This document shows, piece after piece, positions 9,846-17,875 of a stretch of 64,000 nt of DNA. The position numbers and the translations under genes were made by a program. Each line of letters begins with the position of its first letter. Positions within the stretch are counted from its first letter, which is position 1. Under the pieces are notes generated by a model. That model made no database searches. It was not told where the DNA came from and saw only the letters and a program-made list of their open reading frames with translations. The DNA is taken from the NCBI GenBank assembly GCA_041395325.1, contig JAWLAT010000016.1:46511-110510 (forward strand), in the 5' to 3' direction. The DNA comes from JAWLAT01 sp041395325. Lineage in GTDB: Bacteria; Pseudomonadota; Gammaproteobacteria; Xanthomonadales; SZUA-5.

Positions 9846-10157
9846 CTTGAACTCCACGCATGACCCGCCAGCCGATGATGCGGCACGAGGTTCATGATGA
9901 CCACCGGCGGTTCGGCCCTGGCGTCCTGTGGACCAGCCGCGCGCGGGCAGAATGACGCGCCCATCGATCGCAGTCGGCTGCGGCCTTGACAGCGAACGCA
10001 GGAAGCTCCCGGAGGAGCGCATCACACGGCGCTTCGACCCCAGGCGCACCGGCTGTCCCGATGCACCCACGGCTTGCCGAAGAACGCCGGAAGCAAGGGC
10101 CAGCAAGACACCCCGGAGCGATAGCCTGCCGGCCCTTGTCACTGTGGAAGCGAGATC

Positions 10158-10676
10158 ATGATGCGACTTTCCCTGGCGCTGGCCGCCGTCCTGTCGGTCG
10201 GTGGCATGGCCGATGCCCACGCCGAATCGCTGGCCCAGCAGGCCTTTACTGATCTGGCCTCATTGGCCGGCGAGTGGGAAGGCACCTATGCCAACGGGCG
10301 CAGCCACCGCGTCAGCTTTGCACTCACCGCCGGCGACAGCGTCATCGTCGAAACCTGGACCATGTCGCCGACGCGCCAGTCGCTGACGCTCTACGCACTG
10401 GACGGCGATCGTTTGCTCGCGACGCACTATTGCCCGCAAGGCAATCAGCCGCGACTGGTGCTGACTGAACGAGATACGGACGACAGCTATCGCTTCGCCT
10501 TTCTGGATGGCACTAATCTGCAGGACCCCAACGGCTCCCATCAGCACGCGCTGGAGATCGCGATCGATTCAGCGCAGTCGTTCAGCCGCAGCGAAACCTA
10601 CGTCAGCAACAACCCAATGGGCGACGTGCCTGCGGAGGTTGGAGAACGCGTGCACTACCGGCGCGTGTCGCCCTAG
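10158..10676 (+). CDS. Exported hypothetical protein (lipocalin-like, DUF1579-type)
   Basis: 172 residues. A Sec signal peptide (MMRLSLALAAVLSVGGMADA, cleavage near AHA-E) is followed by LASLAGEWEGTYANG, the opening strand typical of lipocalin-like or DUF1579-type proteins that assess weight of substrate binding in a beta-barrel. The family assignment is by pattern only. GGAAG lies about 9 bases before the ATG. Its TAG stop lies in a CTAG palindrome shared with the convergent gene at 10673. Confidence 0.8.
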   Translation: MMRLSLALAAVLSVGGMADAHAESLAQQAFTDLASLAGEWEGTYANGRSHRVSFALTAGDSVIVETWTMSPTRQSLTLYALDGDRLLATHYCPQGNQPRLVLTERDTDDSYRFAFLDGTNLQDPNGSHQHALEIAIDSAQSFSRSETYVSNNPMGDVPAEVGERVHYRRVSP

Positions 10677-11086
10677 GCCGACTTCTTCCGCGATGCCAGC
10701 AGTTGCTCCGCCAGATCCGTACTGAGCCATTCTTCAACGATCAGCCCATTCTCGACGCGACTCACCAACATCTCTCGCCAGACGACCTGACGATTGCAGG
10801 CCGGGAAGCCCTTGAACGCACCTTGTTGGACGCCGCGCATGGTTCGTTGCCATGCCACGCGATCCACGCCCTGCAGAAGGATCTCCACATCCACTCGCAG
10901 GTCTGGAAAAGCCTTGCGAATCTGGGTGATGGCCGCCTGCACGATCTTGTGCCCACCACCGTAGTCCTGGCCCGTGAGGTGCACGACATAGTCTTGCGAG
11001 AAGTACTGGCCGATGAGTGGAAGCTCGCCGTGCTCGATCAACTGGCTCGCAGCGGACTGGACGATCGCAGACAAGGACGCGCTCAT
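10673..11086 (-). CDS. SnoaL-like ester cyclase/polyketide cyclase fold protein
   Basis: 137 residues with the SnoaL-like NTF2-fold pattern: N-terminal helices, YFSQDYVVHLTG, then IRKAFPDLRVDVEILLQGVDRVAWQRTMRG and a closing EWLSTDLAEQL helix. Members bind small hydrophobic substrates; most are uncharacterised. The start ATG at 11086 overlaps the stop of the upstream membrane-protein gene (ATGA), so they form an operon. The stop codon is shared with the convergent lipocalin-like gene. Confidence 0.82.
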   Translation of the reverse strand: MSASLSAIVQSAASQLIEHGELPLIGQYFSQDYVVHLTGQDYGGGHKIVQAAITQIRKAFPDLRVDVEILLQGVDRVAWQRTMRGVQQGAFKGFPACNRQVVWREMLVSRVENGLIVEEWLSTDLAEQLLASRKKSA

Positions 11087-11436
11087 GCATCACCCGGCCG
11101 ACTTGCGCTTCTCAGATCCAGCATCGACAGCACCACGAGCACTGCCAGCGCAACAATGGCAATCGCCACTCTGGGATCGGCAAAGACCACGGCAATCAGC
11201 ACCACGTAAAGCAGCGTCAGCACATTGACGACAAGGCTCAACAGCTTCGTGAGCCAATCCTTCGACTTCACACGAGCGAAGTTGAAGAAGGACAGAAAAA
11301 TGAAGGCCAAACCGGCCCCCGTGTACATCAGCGCATCCAGATCAAACGGTCGCTGATTTGCCAGGGTGAGCACGGTGTGCATCAACCCCAGCAGAAAGAA
11401 GATTGCATTGAACCCATGTTCCAGAAAGACCTTCAT
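11083..11436 (-). CDS. Small integral membrane protein
   Basis: 117 residues from ATG 11436, chosen because GAGG sits about 6 bases upstream; a longer frame to 11553 exists. Four hydrophobic segments are visible: FNAIFFLLGLMHTVLTL, YTGAGLAFIFLSFFNF, LLSLVVNVLTLLYVVLIAVV and VAIAIVALAVLVVL. No family is recognised. It is translationally coupled to the downstream SnoaL-like gene. Confidence 0.75.
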   Translation of the reverse strand: MKVFLEHGFNAIFFLLGLMHTVLTLANQRPFDLDALMYTGAGLAFIFLSFFNFARVKSKDWLTKLLSLVVNVLTLLYVVLIAVVFADPRVAIAIVALAVLVVLSMLDLRSASRPGDA

Positions 11437-11563
11437 GCCATTCCTCACATAGACCAAGGTTTCAAGCCATCGGGTTCCAGGGATCCTCTGAACAGGTCGC
11501 ATGAGCCGCGTTGTATCCCAGATCGTTCGCAGCACCACGATAGATGATGGCACCGAGCACTGG

Positions 11564-11839
11564 TCATGAGTCGCCGGTGATGGCGCCGCCTGCAGAACGC
11601 TGAAGCCGACTCAGAACGGCAAGTACTTCGGCATCGCGAAAGTGGTGGCGGCCACTGATGTTCGCCATCACATGCAGAATTTTCGCTCCATCAAGTTCGT
11701 CATGAATCTCAAAGTAGGCGAGCGGATCGCTGTCTGCAGCCCAGAGTATCCAGGGATCCTCCTGACCTGGGAGCTCTCGTCGAAGCGCGCCTCTCGCCGC
11801 CTCGATCGACGCCACGTTCTCAAGAAAATAGGACTTCAC
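11564..11839 (-). CDS. Hypothetical protein
   Basis: 91 residues, MKSYFLENVASIEAARGALR to the C-terminal ITGDS. The segment WILWAADSDPLAYFEIH is reminiscent of small alpha/beta proteins that carry a D-P-x-A-Y-F motif, but I cannot name a family. No signal peptide or membrane segment. It sits between two other short minus-strand genes; composition matches the neighbours. Confidence 0.6.
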   Translation of the reverse strand: MKSYFLENVASIEAARGALRRELPGQEDPWILWAADSDPLAYFEIHDELDGAKILHVMANISGRHHFRDAEVLAVLSRLQRSAGGAITGDS

Positions 11840-11881
11840 CGTGCTTGCTCCTGCCGAGTGGCACCCGGTCGACGTTGCGCG

Positions 11882-12106
11882 CTAAAGCAAACGGAGCAGA
11901 AACCCGGCGGCTAGCGCTGCCACCACTGCACTGGCGGCCAGAACACGACGATAGAGGCGCAGGTGACGCGTTTGCTGCTCCACGGCGACTCGCTGCTGTG
12001 CAATCGCGCCCTTTTGCAGATCCAGCGACTCTCGTTGCATCAACAGCGCCTCTTTCTGCGCGTCGCGCATCTCCTTCAGCAACCCAACAATTTCTTCGCT
12101 GCTCAT
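11882..12106 (-). CDS. Small coiled-coil protein with C-terminal membrane anchor
   Basis: 74 residues: a Glu/Gln/Arg-rich helix (SSEEIVGLLKEMRDAQKEAL through VAVEQQTRHLRLYRR) that should form a coiled coil, then one membrane segment (VLAASAVVAALAAGFLLRLL) at the extreme C-terminus, so a tail-anchored topology. No family recognised. Confidence 0.7.
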   Translation of the reverse strand: MSSEEIVGLLKEMRDAQKEALLMQRESLDLQKGAIAQQRVAVEQQTRHLRLYRRVLAASAVVAALAAGFLLRLL

Positions 12107-12407
12107 TCGCCATATCCCTTGTTACGCAGTGCGACGGCGCGCGACGCTCTGCATGCGGTCAGGCTCACCTACTTCCCCGCCCCTGCGCCCAATGCCGGTC
12201 TCAACCTATCACGCGTGAACGGCATCGAGGCCAAGCCCCCGCCCCTGGTTCAGCTGCGCCAGTCTGAGTCAGAGGTCAGCGTGACCAAGGGAACCTGTAG
12301 CCGCGCACTACGGCCAGGCTCGAGTACCACCCGGTCCTGGCTACCGAACGCCGCCCATTTCGACAGAAACCACGAACTGGCAGTGACCGCCAAGCAATCG
12401 GAGCCCC
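12107..12407. other. Intergenic region
   Basis: About 300 bases between the stop of the CadC-like regulator and the start of the small coiled-coil gene. No convincing ORF, RNA gene or strong terminator hairpin followed by a T-tract was seen. Confidence 0.4.
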
Positions 12408-14498
12408 CTATCGCCAGGCAGCGCCCGGGTACCTCTGCAACACCCGCTCCCGCTGACTGCGCTGGACCTGTTCCAGCCGCTGCAGGGATTGGACGAACGC
12501 GGGGTCCGGGCGCAGGTCGCTCAGGCGCACATCATGTTGCATCAGACCCAGCTCCATCCGGCCTTCGCGCAATGACTGCTCGATCAGCGTGCGGGCCTGC
12601 TCAATGTCGCCCAGGCCCAGGTGGGCGATGGCGAGTTCGTAGAGCAGAATTTCGCTGCCGGGCTGAGCCTGCAGCGCGGTCTCACCGATCTCGATGGCCA
12701 TGGTCCGCCATTGCGTGGCCTGCCCCGGATCTGCGTCGGTCGCATTGGCCGAGGCCAGATGGGTCAAGGCGAGCATCTGATAGTGCGGTCCGAGTTCCCG
12801 CCACGCCGGATGGTCGAGCAGCGGCAGCAGACAACGACGGGTCTGTTCGGGTTGCTGCAGGGTCAGGCTCGCCATGCCGCAGGCGATTCGACGATTGATG
12901 TCGTCAGTGCCGGCCGCCTCAGCCAGTTCCCGAGCTTGCCCTTGCCACTGTTGCAGCAGCGCCTGCAGTCCCTCTTTGTTGCCGGCCGACAGCTCGACCA
13001 CTGTGCGCAGGCCGAAAACGAAAGGATGGGCCGGCGCCAGTTGCTGCACACGATCCAGATAGCGGCGGGCACGCTCATGCAGACCCAGCCGTGAGGCCGC
13101 CTGCGCCAGATTGAGCGCCACCGTCGCATGCAGCGGATTGAGCTGCTGGGCGGTGCGCAAGCGGCTGTAAGCCGCCACCAGATCACCGCGCTCGGAATAG
13201 ACCGTCCCCAGCAGCATGTGTGCGGCGTCCGAACTGGGCCGCAAGGCAACTGCCGCCAACAGCTCGGCCTCGGCCTCGGGCCATTGGGTTCTGGCCGCGT
13301 AGTAGTTGCCCAGCGCCATCCGCGTTTCGGGCGCATCCGGAGCCAGCGCCAGCGCCTGGTCGAGCAGTGCCTTGGCCCGCTGCTGGGCCGCCTCCGGAGC
13401 GAGTCCGGCGTAGGTGGCTGCCGTAAGGATGCATTCGGCCTGTCCGGTGTAGGCCAGGGCGAAGTCGGGCTGCAGCGCGGCCGCGCGCTCGAACAGGACC
13501 ATGGCTTCGGCGAGCGCCTGCGGATGGCGCTCGTTCCACAGATGGCGACCGCGCAGGTACAGCTCGTAGGCGACCGGGTCGGTCGCGGTGCCAGCAAGGT
13601 CGGCCGCAGCGATGGCGCCCGACAGCAGCGGCGGTGCGATCTGCTCGACCACCGAGCGGGTGATCGCCTGCTGGGTGGTCAGGATCTCGCCCCAGCGACC
13701 GTCATAGCGCTGCGACCACCGCTGGTAGCCGGTGGTCGCGTCGGTCAGTTGCACGCTGACCTGGAATCGCTCGGCCTCCCGTCTGACGCTGCCTTCGATC
13801 AGATAGCGCACCTGCAGCGCCCGGGCGATCTCGGCCAGCGCTGGTGTGGCCTCGCCGGCAGCACTGCGAAATCGAAAAGACGAAGTACGCGAGGCAACCT
13901 GCAAGCCATCGATGTCGGCCAGCTGGTTGAGCAGGGTTTCGGCGATACCGTCGGCGAAATAATCGCTGTCCGGGTCCGGCCCCAGATTGACGAAAGGCAG
14001 CACGGCGATCGTGGCTTCGTCGGCCGGCGAAGCCGGTGGTGAGCGCCCGCCCAGCCAGATCGCAGAGACCACCAACAACAGCAATGCGGCGAAGCCCAGT
14101 GCGACGCGCAGGCGGCGTTGACCCGACGCCGGACGCGCGGGCGGTTGCAGCGTCCCGACGAAGCGGTAGCCGACGCCGTGCACGGTGGTGATCCAGTGTC
14201 CGTCGGCGTCATTCAGTGCCCGCCGCACCTTGCCGACAGCCTGCGGGATGACCGTCTCCGACACGTCCCGGCTGTGCCACAGCGCCCGCCACAGTTCGTC
14301 CTTGGAGACCACCAGATCGCGATGGCGAAGCAGATGCAGCAGAACATCGAAGGCGCGCCGCTCCAGGGCCACCGGCGTGCCATCGCGCAACAGCTCACGC
14401 GAGCCCGGTCGGAGCTCGAACTCGCCGAAAACCAGGCTGTCGGGTAGATCTGCGTCTGCTGACTGCACCGCGAAGCTCGCGACATCGATGAGCTGCAT
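12408..14498 (-). CDS. CadC-like transmembrane transcriptional regulator with TPR sensor
   Basis: About 696 residues from ATG 14498. An OmpR/PhoB-type winged helix lies at roughly 20-120 (LVFGEFELRPGSRELLRDG to HGVGYRFVG). One membrane helix follows (FAALLLLVVSAIWLGG). Next is a FlgO/TolB-like domain (IAVLPFVNLGPDPDSDYFAD) and a long stretch of TPRs (ALQPDFALAYTGQAECIL, YYAARTQWPEAEAELLAAVA). Such proteins bind DNA from the membrane in response to periplasmic signals without a phosphorelay. A longer in-frame start at 14597 exists, but that extension looks non-coding. It is divergent from the secreted Calx-beta protein gene, a plausible target. A perfect 12-bp palindrome (CCCGCCGGCGGG, 14509-14520) lies just upstream of the start. 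Confidence 0.88.
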   Translation of the reverse strand: MQLIDVASFAVQSADADLPDSLVFGEFELRPGSRELLRDGTPVALERRAFDVLLHLLRHRDLVVSKDELWRALWHSRDVSETVIPQAVGKVRRALNDADGHWITTVHGVGYRFVGTLQPPARPASGQRRLRVALGFAALLLLVVSAIWLGGRSPPASPADEATIAVLPFVNLGPDPDSDYFADGIAETLLNQLADIDGLQVASRTSSFRFRSAAGEATPALAEIARALQVRYLIEGSVRREAERFQVSVQLTDATTGYQRWSQRYDGRWGEILTTQQAITRSVVEQIAPPLLSGAIAAADLAGTATDPVAYELYLRGRHLWNERHPQALAEAMVLFERAAALQPDFALAYTGQAECILTAATYAGLAPEAAQQRAKALLDQALALAPDAPETRMALGNYYAARTQWPEAEAELLAAVALRPSSDAAHMLLGTVYSERGDLVAAYSRLRTAQQLNPLHATVALNLAQAASRLGLHERARRYLDRVQQLAPAHPFVFGLRTVVELSAGNKEGLQALLQQWQGQARELAEAAGTDDINRRIACGMASLTLQQPEQTRRCLLPLLDHPAWRELGPHYQMLALTHLASANATDADPGQATQWRTMAIEIGETALQAQPGSEILLYELAIAHLGLGDIEQARTLIEQSLREGRMELGLMQHDVRLSDLRPDPAFVQSLQRLEQVQRSQRERVLQRYPGAAWR

Positions 14499-14635
14499 GA
14501 TGCCGCAGCCCGCCGGCGGGAATCCAAGGACACACTTCAAGAATTCTGCAAGCACTCTGCAAGTCGGCGTCAGGACCTTGCGCGTGGCGGCAGGCATTCA
14601 TTGGCAGCGATCCGCCGGCCGGTCCGGCATCTGTG

Positions 14636-14647
14636 GAGGCGCCTCCG
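14636..14647 (+). promoter_or_regulatory. Perfect palindrome containing the ribosome binding site of the Calx-beta gene
   Basis: GGAGGCGCCTCC is perfectly self-complementary and ends one base before the ATG at 14648. Its left half is the Shine-Dalgarno GGAGG and its right half can pair with it, as a 4-bp stem with a GCGC loop. It could also act as a dyad operator. The regulatory effect is inferred. Confidence 0.5.
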
Positions 14648-15883
14648 ATGAATCGAACACGCCGTTGCCTGCTGCTGTCACGGCTGGCCTGTCTGCTGTG
14701 CTGCTGCAATGTGTTGGCCATGGCGGGGACGCCGGAGCTGTCGCTGAGCCTGGGCCAGCTCAATGTCACCGAGAACGACACCGCCAATCCGGCCCAGTTC
14801 AGCATCGTGCGCAGTGGCAGCGTGGCGCAGAGCCTGGTGGTGCGATTCACGGTGGATGCCGCCAGCACGGCCGCACTGGGCCCGACAGCCGGAGTCGGGG
14901 TGGATCTGATCGCGCCGCGCCTGAGCGCCACGCGGATCGCCGTGATCCCGGTTGGCGCGGCCAGCTACGAGATCACCATCACGCCGCAGTCCGACAACCG
15001 CATCGAGCCCCTGGAGTTCGTGCGGCTGGCACTGGCGCCGGACGCCAACTACACCATCGCTCCGGGCAACAGCGGCAGTTTCGACATCAATGTGGCCGAC
15101 GACCCTGCGCGGGTGTCGATCAGCATGCCCGATCCGGTGGTGGCCGAAGCCGGACCCGATACCGGCGTCGTGCGACTCGATCGCAGTGGCGGCGACCTGG
15201 GCAATGAACTGCAGGTCATCCTGAGCTTCTCGGGTCAGGCGCTGCAAGGCACCTCGGCCAGCGCGGACTACACCCTCGACAACAACCCCAGCAGCCTCTA
15301 CACGATTCCGGCCGGCGAAGCGCTGCGCGATCTGATCCTGGTCCCCTTCAGCGACAACCTGGTCGAAGGCGACGAATCGCTGGTTGTGACCGTGGTACCC
15401 AACAGCAATCCGAACTCCGCCTATCTCATCGACGCCGCCGAGACGTCGACAACCATCATCGATGACGCCCCGCGGGTGGGCATCGCCGCGATCGACGACC
15501 AAGCCTCCGAAGCCGGCGATCCCGGCGTCTTTCAGGTGGCTCGTACCGCCGGCAATCCCGACAGCGAACTGTTCGTGTTCTTCAGCGTGGAAGGGAGCGC
15601 CAGCCCCAGCGGCCCGGGCCGCGACTACCTGCTCGACCCCAACCTACTGATCGGACCACAGCCGCCACGCCTGCGCTTCGCCCCCGGCATCACCTCAAAA
15701 CTGGTCACGGTGAATCCAATCAACGACGGCGATCCCAACGAACCCGCCTTCGAAGACGTGATCCTGACCATCCGTGGCGACATCGGCCAGTACCTGATCG
15801 TACCCGGCAACGAAACGGCGAGCGTCGACATCGCCAATCTGATCGATGCGGTCTTTGAGGATGGGTTTGAGGCGATGGATTGA
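14648..15883 (+). CDS. Secreted Calx-beta repeat protein with acidic C-terminal tail
   Basis: 411 residues. A signal peptide (NRTRRCLLLSRLACLLCCC, cleavage near AMA-G) precedes three Calx-beta-like domains. Each begins like LNVTENDTANPAQFSIVRSG, VVAEAGPDTGVVRLDRSGG or QASEAGDPGVFQVARTAGN and contains the EPLEFVRLAL or EGDESLVVTV strand. Calx-beta modules are Ca2+-binding Ig-like folds of surface or matrix proteins. The ATG at 14648 is chosen over a GTG at 14633 because GGAGG is correctly spaced. The protein ends VFEDGFEAMD, a tail also seen in variant form (LFADDWESP) on the BNR protein at 35297-37552. It is divergent from a CadC-like regulator. Confidence 0.85.
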   Translation: MNRTRRCLLLSRLACLLCCCNVLAMAGTPELSLSLGQLNVTENDTANPAQFSIVRSGSVAQSLVVRFTVDAASTAALGPTAGVGVDLIAPRLSATRIAVIPVGAASYEITITPQSDNRIEPLEFVRLALAPDANYTIAPGNSGSFDINVADDPARVSISMPDPVVAEAGPDTGVVRLDRSGGDLGNELQVILSFSGQALQGTSASADYTLDNNPSSLYTIPAGEALRDLILVPFSDNLVEGDESLVVTVVPNSNPNSAYLIDAAETSTTIIDDAPRVGIAAIDDQASEAGDPGVFQVARTAGNPDSELFVFFSVEGSASPSGPGRDYLLDPNLLIGPQPPRLRFAPGITSKLVTVNPINDGDPNEPAFEDVILTIRGDIGQYLIVPGNETASVDIANLIDAVFEDGFEAMD

Positions 15884-15999
15884 AGGTCAAGAACACTCGC
15901 CTAGGGCAAAGGAAGCCCCAGGCAAGGCCCCGAACATGACCTTGCTCGCTTGGGGCAAGTTGATCCTACGGCGTGTTCATTCATAGCTATCGTCGTGTC

Positions 16000-16058
16000 A
16001 CCCGACGCCTGAGTCAAACCGCGTCGCAAAGCGACGTCGGCATGAAAGAGTGATTAGG
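16000..16058 (-). repeat. attC site of cassette 1 (60-bp family, degenerate cores)
   Basis: On the cassette strand it runs from a CCTAATC-type core at the gene's stop through GCCGACGTCGC/GCGACGCGGT arms to a GTCGGGT core (GTTRRRY with one change). Central arms pair (CGTCGC with GCGACG around TTT). It ends the array on the Calx-beta gene side. Confidence 0.75.
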
Positions 16059-16506
16059 GACCATCCTTGTCGCCATACAGCTCTTCCTTGTGAAAGTTTG
16101 GCTGAACCCTATCCACCCATTCCTGAATTTGGGAAGCTTGCTCATCTGAGATGTCGCCTTCACCGAACGAAACGCTAACTTGTCCATTCTCAAGCTCCAG
16201 CCACAATAACATTCCTCCCGAAACACGAATGACAAATGGATAACCAGCCAGCAGGACTTTGTAATCGAACTCTGCCGGCACAAGGGTTTCTCGCTCGCAC
16301 ACAACTACCCGAACTCCGCTCGGCAGATCGGCTGGCAACAAAAAAGTGTCTGCGGCGCGTAGCGAGATAACTCTGATCTCTGGAGAGGCAATCGATACTG
16401 GTGGTGCGTCCGCAAGCACGCTACACGACTCTGCGACTGTGTCGCCTTGAGAGTCCGCCGAAGGGGCAGTGAGTGCGAGCGCTAGAAGAACGATTGGTGA
16501 GTTCAT
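16054..16506 (-). CDS. Cassette 1: exported hypothetical protein
   Basis: 150 residues from ATG 16506 with GAGG close upstream. A signal peptide (NSPIVLLALALTAPSADSQ) is followed by a beta-rich domain (ASPEIRVISLRAADTFLLP, FPFVIRVSGGMLLWLELENG as far as can be read) and an acidic C-terminus (EELYGDKDGP). The stop TAA overlaps the attC core, as is usual for integron cassettes. No family recognised. Confidence 0.7.
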   Translation of the reverse strand: MNSPIVLLALALTAPSADSQGDTVAESCSVLADAPPVSIASPEIRVISLRAADTFLLPADLPSGVRVVVCERETLVPAEFDYKVLLAGYPFVIRVSGGMLLWLELENGQVSVSFGEGDISDEQASQIQEWVDRVQPNFHKEELYGDKDGP

Positions 16507-16521
16507 AGATCCTCGACTGGG

Positions 16522-16611
16522 TCCCAACGACATTAACAAGCAGCTCCCGCGCCGCGGCTTTGGGTTATCGCGAGGACCTCACCGGCGATCGCGTTAACCT
16601 TATTGTTGGAC
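16522..16611 (-). repeat. attC site of cassette 2 (90-bp family)
   Basis: The GTCCAAC core at 16605-16611 (cassette strand) leads through TCGCGATAACCC and CCGCGGCGCGGGAGC to a degenerate second core at 16522-16537. The half ATCGCGAGGAC...GATCGCGTTAACC is clearly homologous to the sites at 17759, 18737 and 20256. Confidence 0.75.
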
Positions 16612-16636
16612 CGTCCAATTTTACCGCGAGAATTAT

Positions 16637-16873
16637 TCACTGGGATGTTTCTCCGTGCGCGCGAGACGTTTGCATCTTGCAAGCAACATACCAAAGCAAA
16701 ACCCAAGGAAGCAGGAAACCGAACACCATTGTGACGTACATTGCGACGAGCGCCCACGACGCAAGCAGCGTACAGCCAGCGAGCGCTATGTACAGCGCAA
16801 CATTCTTCTTCCACGCAAGCACGAAAGCCACCAAAAATGGCAGCACATAGACTGTGAAAAGAATATAACCCAC
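16637..16873 (-). CDS. Cassette 2: small membrane protein
   Basis: 78 residues from a GTG at 16873, preferred because a purine-rich GGAGGA lies just upstream; an ORF to 16963 would run into the preceding attC. Three hydrophobic stretches (YILFTVYVLPFLVAFVLAW, ALYIALAGCTLLASWALVAM, VTMVFGFLLPWVLLWYVAC) and a short hydrophilic tail. Family unknown; small membrane proteins are frequent integron cargo. Confidence 0.65.
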   Translation of the reverse strand: MGYILFTVYVLPFLVAFVLAWKKNVALYIALAGCTLLASWALVAMYVTMVFGFLLPWVLLWYVACKMQTSRAHGETSQ

Positions 16874-16903
16874 CCTCCTCTCCTCCAAGTGACTCGAACG
16901 GCC

Positions 16904-16986
16904 GCCTAACGATTGAGTTGAGCGGGGCGCGCCAACGTATGAGCTTGGCATTTCGCATTTCACGCGTCCGATTCAACGAGGTATCA
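16904..16986 (-). repeat. attC-like site of cassette 3
   Basis: A clear GTTAGGC core (16904-16910 read on the minus strand) and imperfectly pairing arms (GTTGAATCGGACGCG with GGCGCGCCCCGCTCAAC). The second core next to the stop at 16984 is poorly conserved. Its sequence is unlike the two main families here. Confidence 0.55.
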
Positions 16987-17403
16987 GGTACCAAACTGAC
17001 TCCCTGAGACCAGGGCCTGGCCGAACGCTACGCCCCGGATGACGGTGGCTTCAAAAGGCAACCGCATTTCTGGTGCGAGGCCAATCATCAGCATTGGGCA
17101 CAATGGCTTTGCGACAAGTTCATAGCACCCTGTGCGTTGGGCATTGGCACGATGCACATCTCGCCAGTCGTATGCGTAAAGGCCTCGCTCCGCCCACGCC
17201 AGGAAATCATCAGGTCGTGAGTATCTAACCAAAAGCTCGCTTCCCCCAACTACAGGCAGCTGTGCGACTGCGGCTTCCGCGGCGGCAGAAACTTGCAGTG
17301 CGCTAGGAGGCACTGGCCCTTCACCAGCGGTCGTGAAGATCGCAAGTCTGCCGCTTGCGTCCGTGGCCACCCATGGAAGATCGATGTCACGAGAAGCGTT
17401 CAT
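16984..17403 (-). CDS. Cassette 3: hypothetical protein
   Basis: 139 residues starting MNASRDIDLPWVATDASGRL, followed by AIFTTAGEGPVPPSAL and ending SGSQFGT. The N-terminal pattern (WVATDxxGxxAxFTTxGxGPxP) is one I associate with uncharacterised integron-cassette proteins, but no function is known to me. No signal peptide or membrane segment. Stop and attC are adjacent; the upstream cassette boundary is about 70 bases from the start. Confidence 0.75.
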   Translation of the reverse strand: MNASRDIDLPWVATDASGRLAIFTTAGEGPVPPSALQVSAAAEAAVAQLPVVGGSELLVRYSRPDDFLAWAERGLYAYDWRDVHRANAQRTGCYELVAKPLCPMLMIGLAPEMRLPFEATVIRGVAFGQALVSGSQFGT

Positions 17404-17407
17404 TGCA

Positions 17408-17470
17408 GCCTAGCGTCGGAGGTAACCGGACTGCCCCTTGCGGCAGGCCCGGTTGACCAAAAGCTTGGAG
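17408..17470 (-). repeat. attC-like site of cassette 4
   Basis: GGTAACCGGACTGCC pairs with GGCAGGCCCGGTTGACC around CCTTGC to give a strong hairpin. Flanking cores GCCTAGC and CTTGGAG are both one or two changes from consensus. The sequence is unrelated to the main attC families in this array. Confidence 0.6.
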
Positions 17471-17485
17471 AGAGTAGAGATCAAT

Positions 17486-17752
17486 TCAATCAAGACCCAG
17501 ATCCTTAACAAACTCAGCGTTGCGAATGATCAGCTCGGGACGAACACCTACGTGCGTTACGAGATAAGCCTTGATGCTCTCTAAGACCTTTGATTCCGAG
17601 TGTAGGGTATGCGCATTGATGCTCAAGAGGCGTTTGTGAATATATGAAGAGAACTCACCAACTGTTCGGATGCTTGACGCATCTGCGTCTGGAATTTCGA
17701 TTCCAAACTCTTGTTCAGCCCACAGTATTGTTTCGACAGTGTCGAGACCCAT
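17486..17752 (-). CDS. Cassette 4: circularly permuted acyl-carrier-protein-like protein
   Basis: 88 residues from ATG 17752; a TTG at 17764 inside the attC core is less likely. The N-terminal half, GLDTVETILWAEQEFGIEI then PDADASSIRTVGEFSSYI, matches ACP helices II-III, which normally follow the phosphopantetheine serine. The C-terminal half, VLESIKAYLVTHVGVRPEL then NAEFVKDLGLD and stop, matches ACP helix I and ends exactly where the DSL serine motif should come. Domain order is therefore permuted relative to canonical ACP and the serine is missing. Related permuted or serine-less ACP-like proteins exist in other bacteria to my knowledge; their function is unclear. It could be a scaffold or decoy rather than an acyl carrier. 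Confidence 0.75.
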   Translation of the reverse strand: MGLDTVETILWAEQEFGIEIPDADASSIRTVGEFSSYIHKRLLSINAHTLHSESKVLESIKAYLVTHVGVRPELIIRNAEFVKDLGLD

Positions 17753-17758
17753 AGCCCT

Positions 17759-17848
17759 CTCCAACGATTAGGCGGCGCGCTGGCGCGCGGAAACAACTGG
17801 ATCATCGCGAGAAACTCCCCGGCAGTCGCATTGACCTACTTGTTGGGC
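17759..17848 (-). repeat. attC site of cassette 5 (90-bp family)
   Basis: Cassette-strand cores are GCCCAAC at 17842-17848 and GTTGGAG at 17759-17765. Internal arms GACTGCCGGGG / GCGCGCCAGCGCGC and the shared block GATGATCCAGTTGTT identify it with the sites at 18737 and 20256. Confidence 0.85.
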
Positions 17849-17875
17849 GGTCGACCCAGGCCCCACGCTGCAAGT

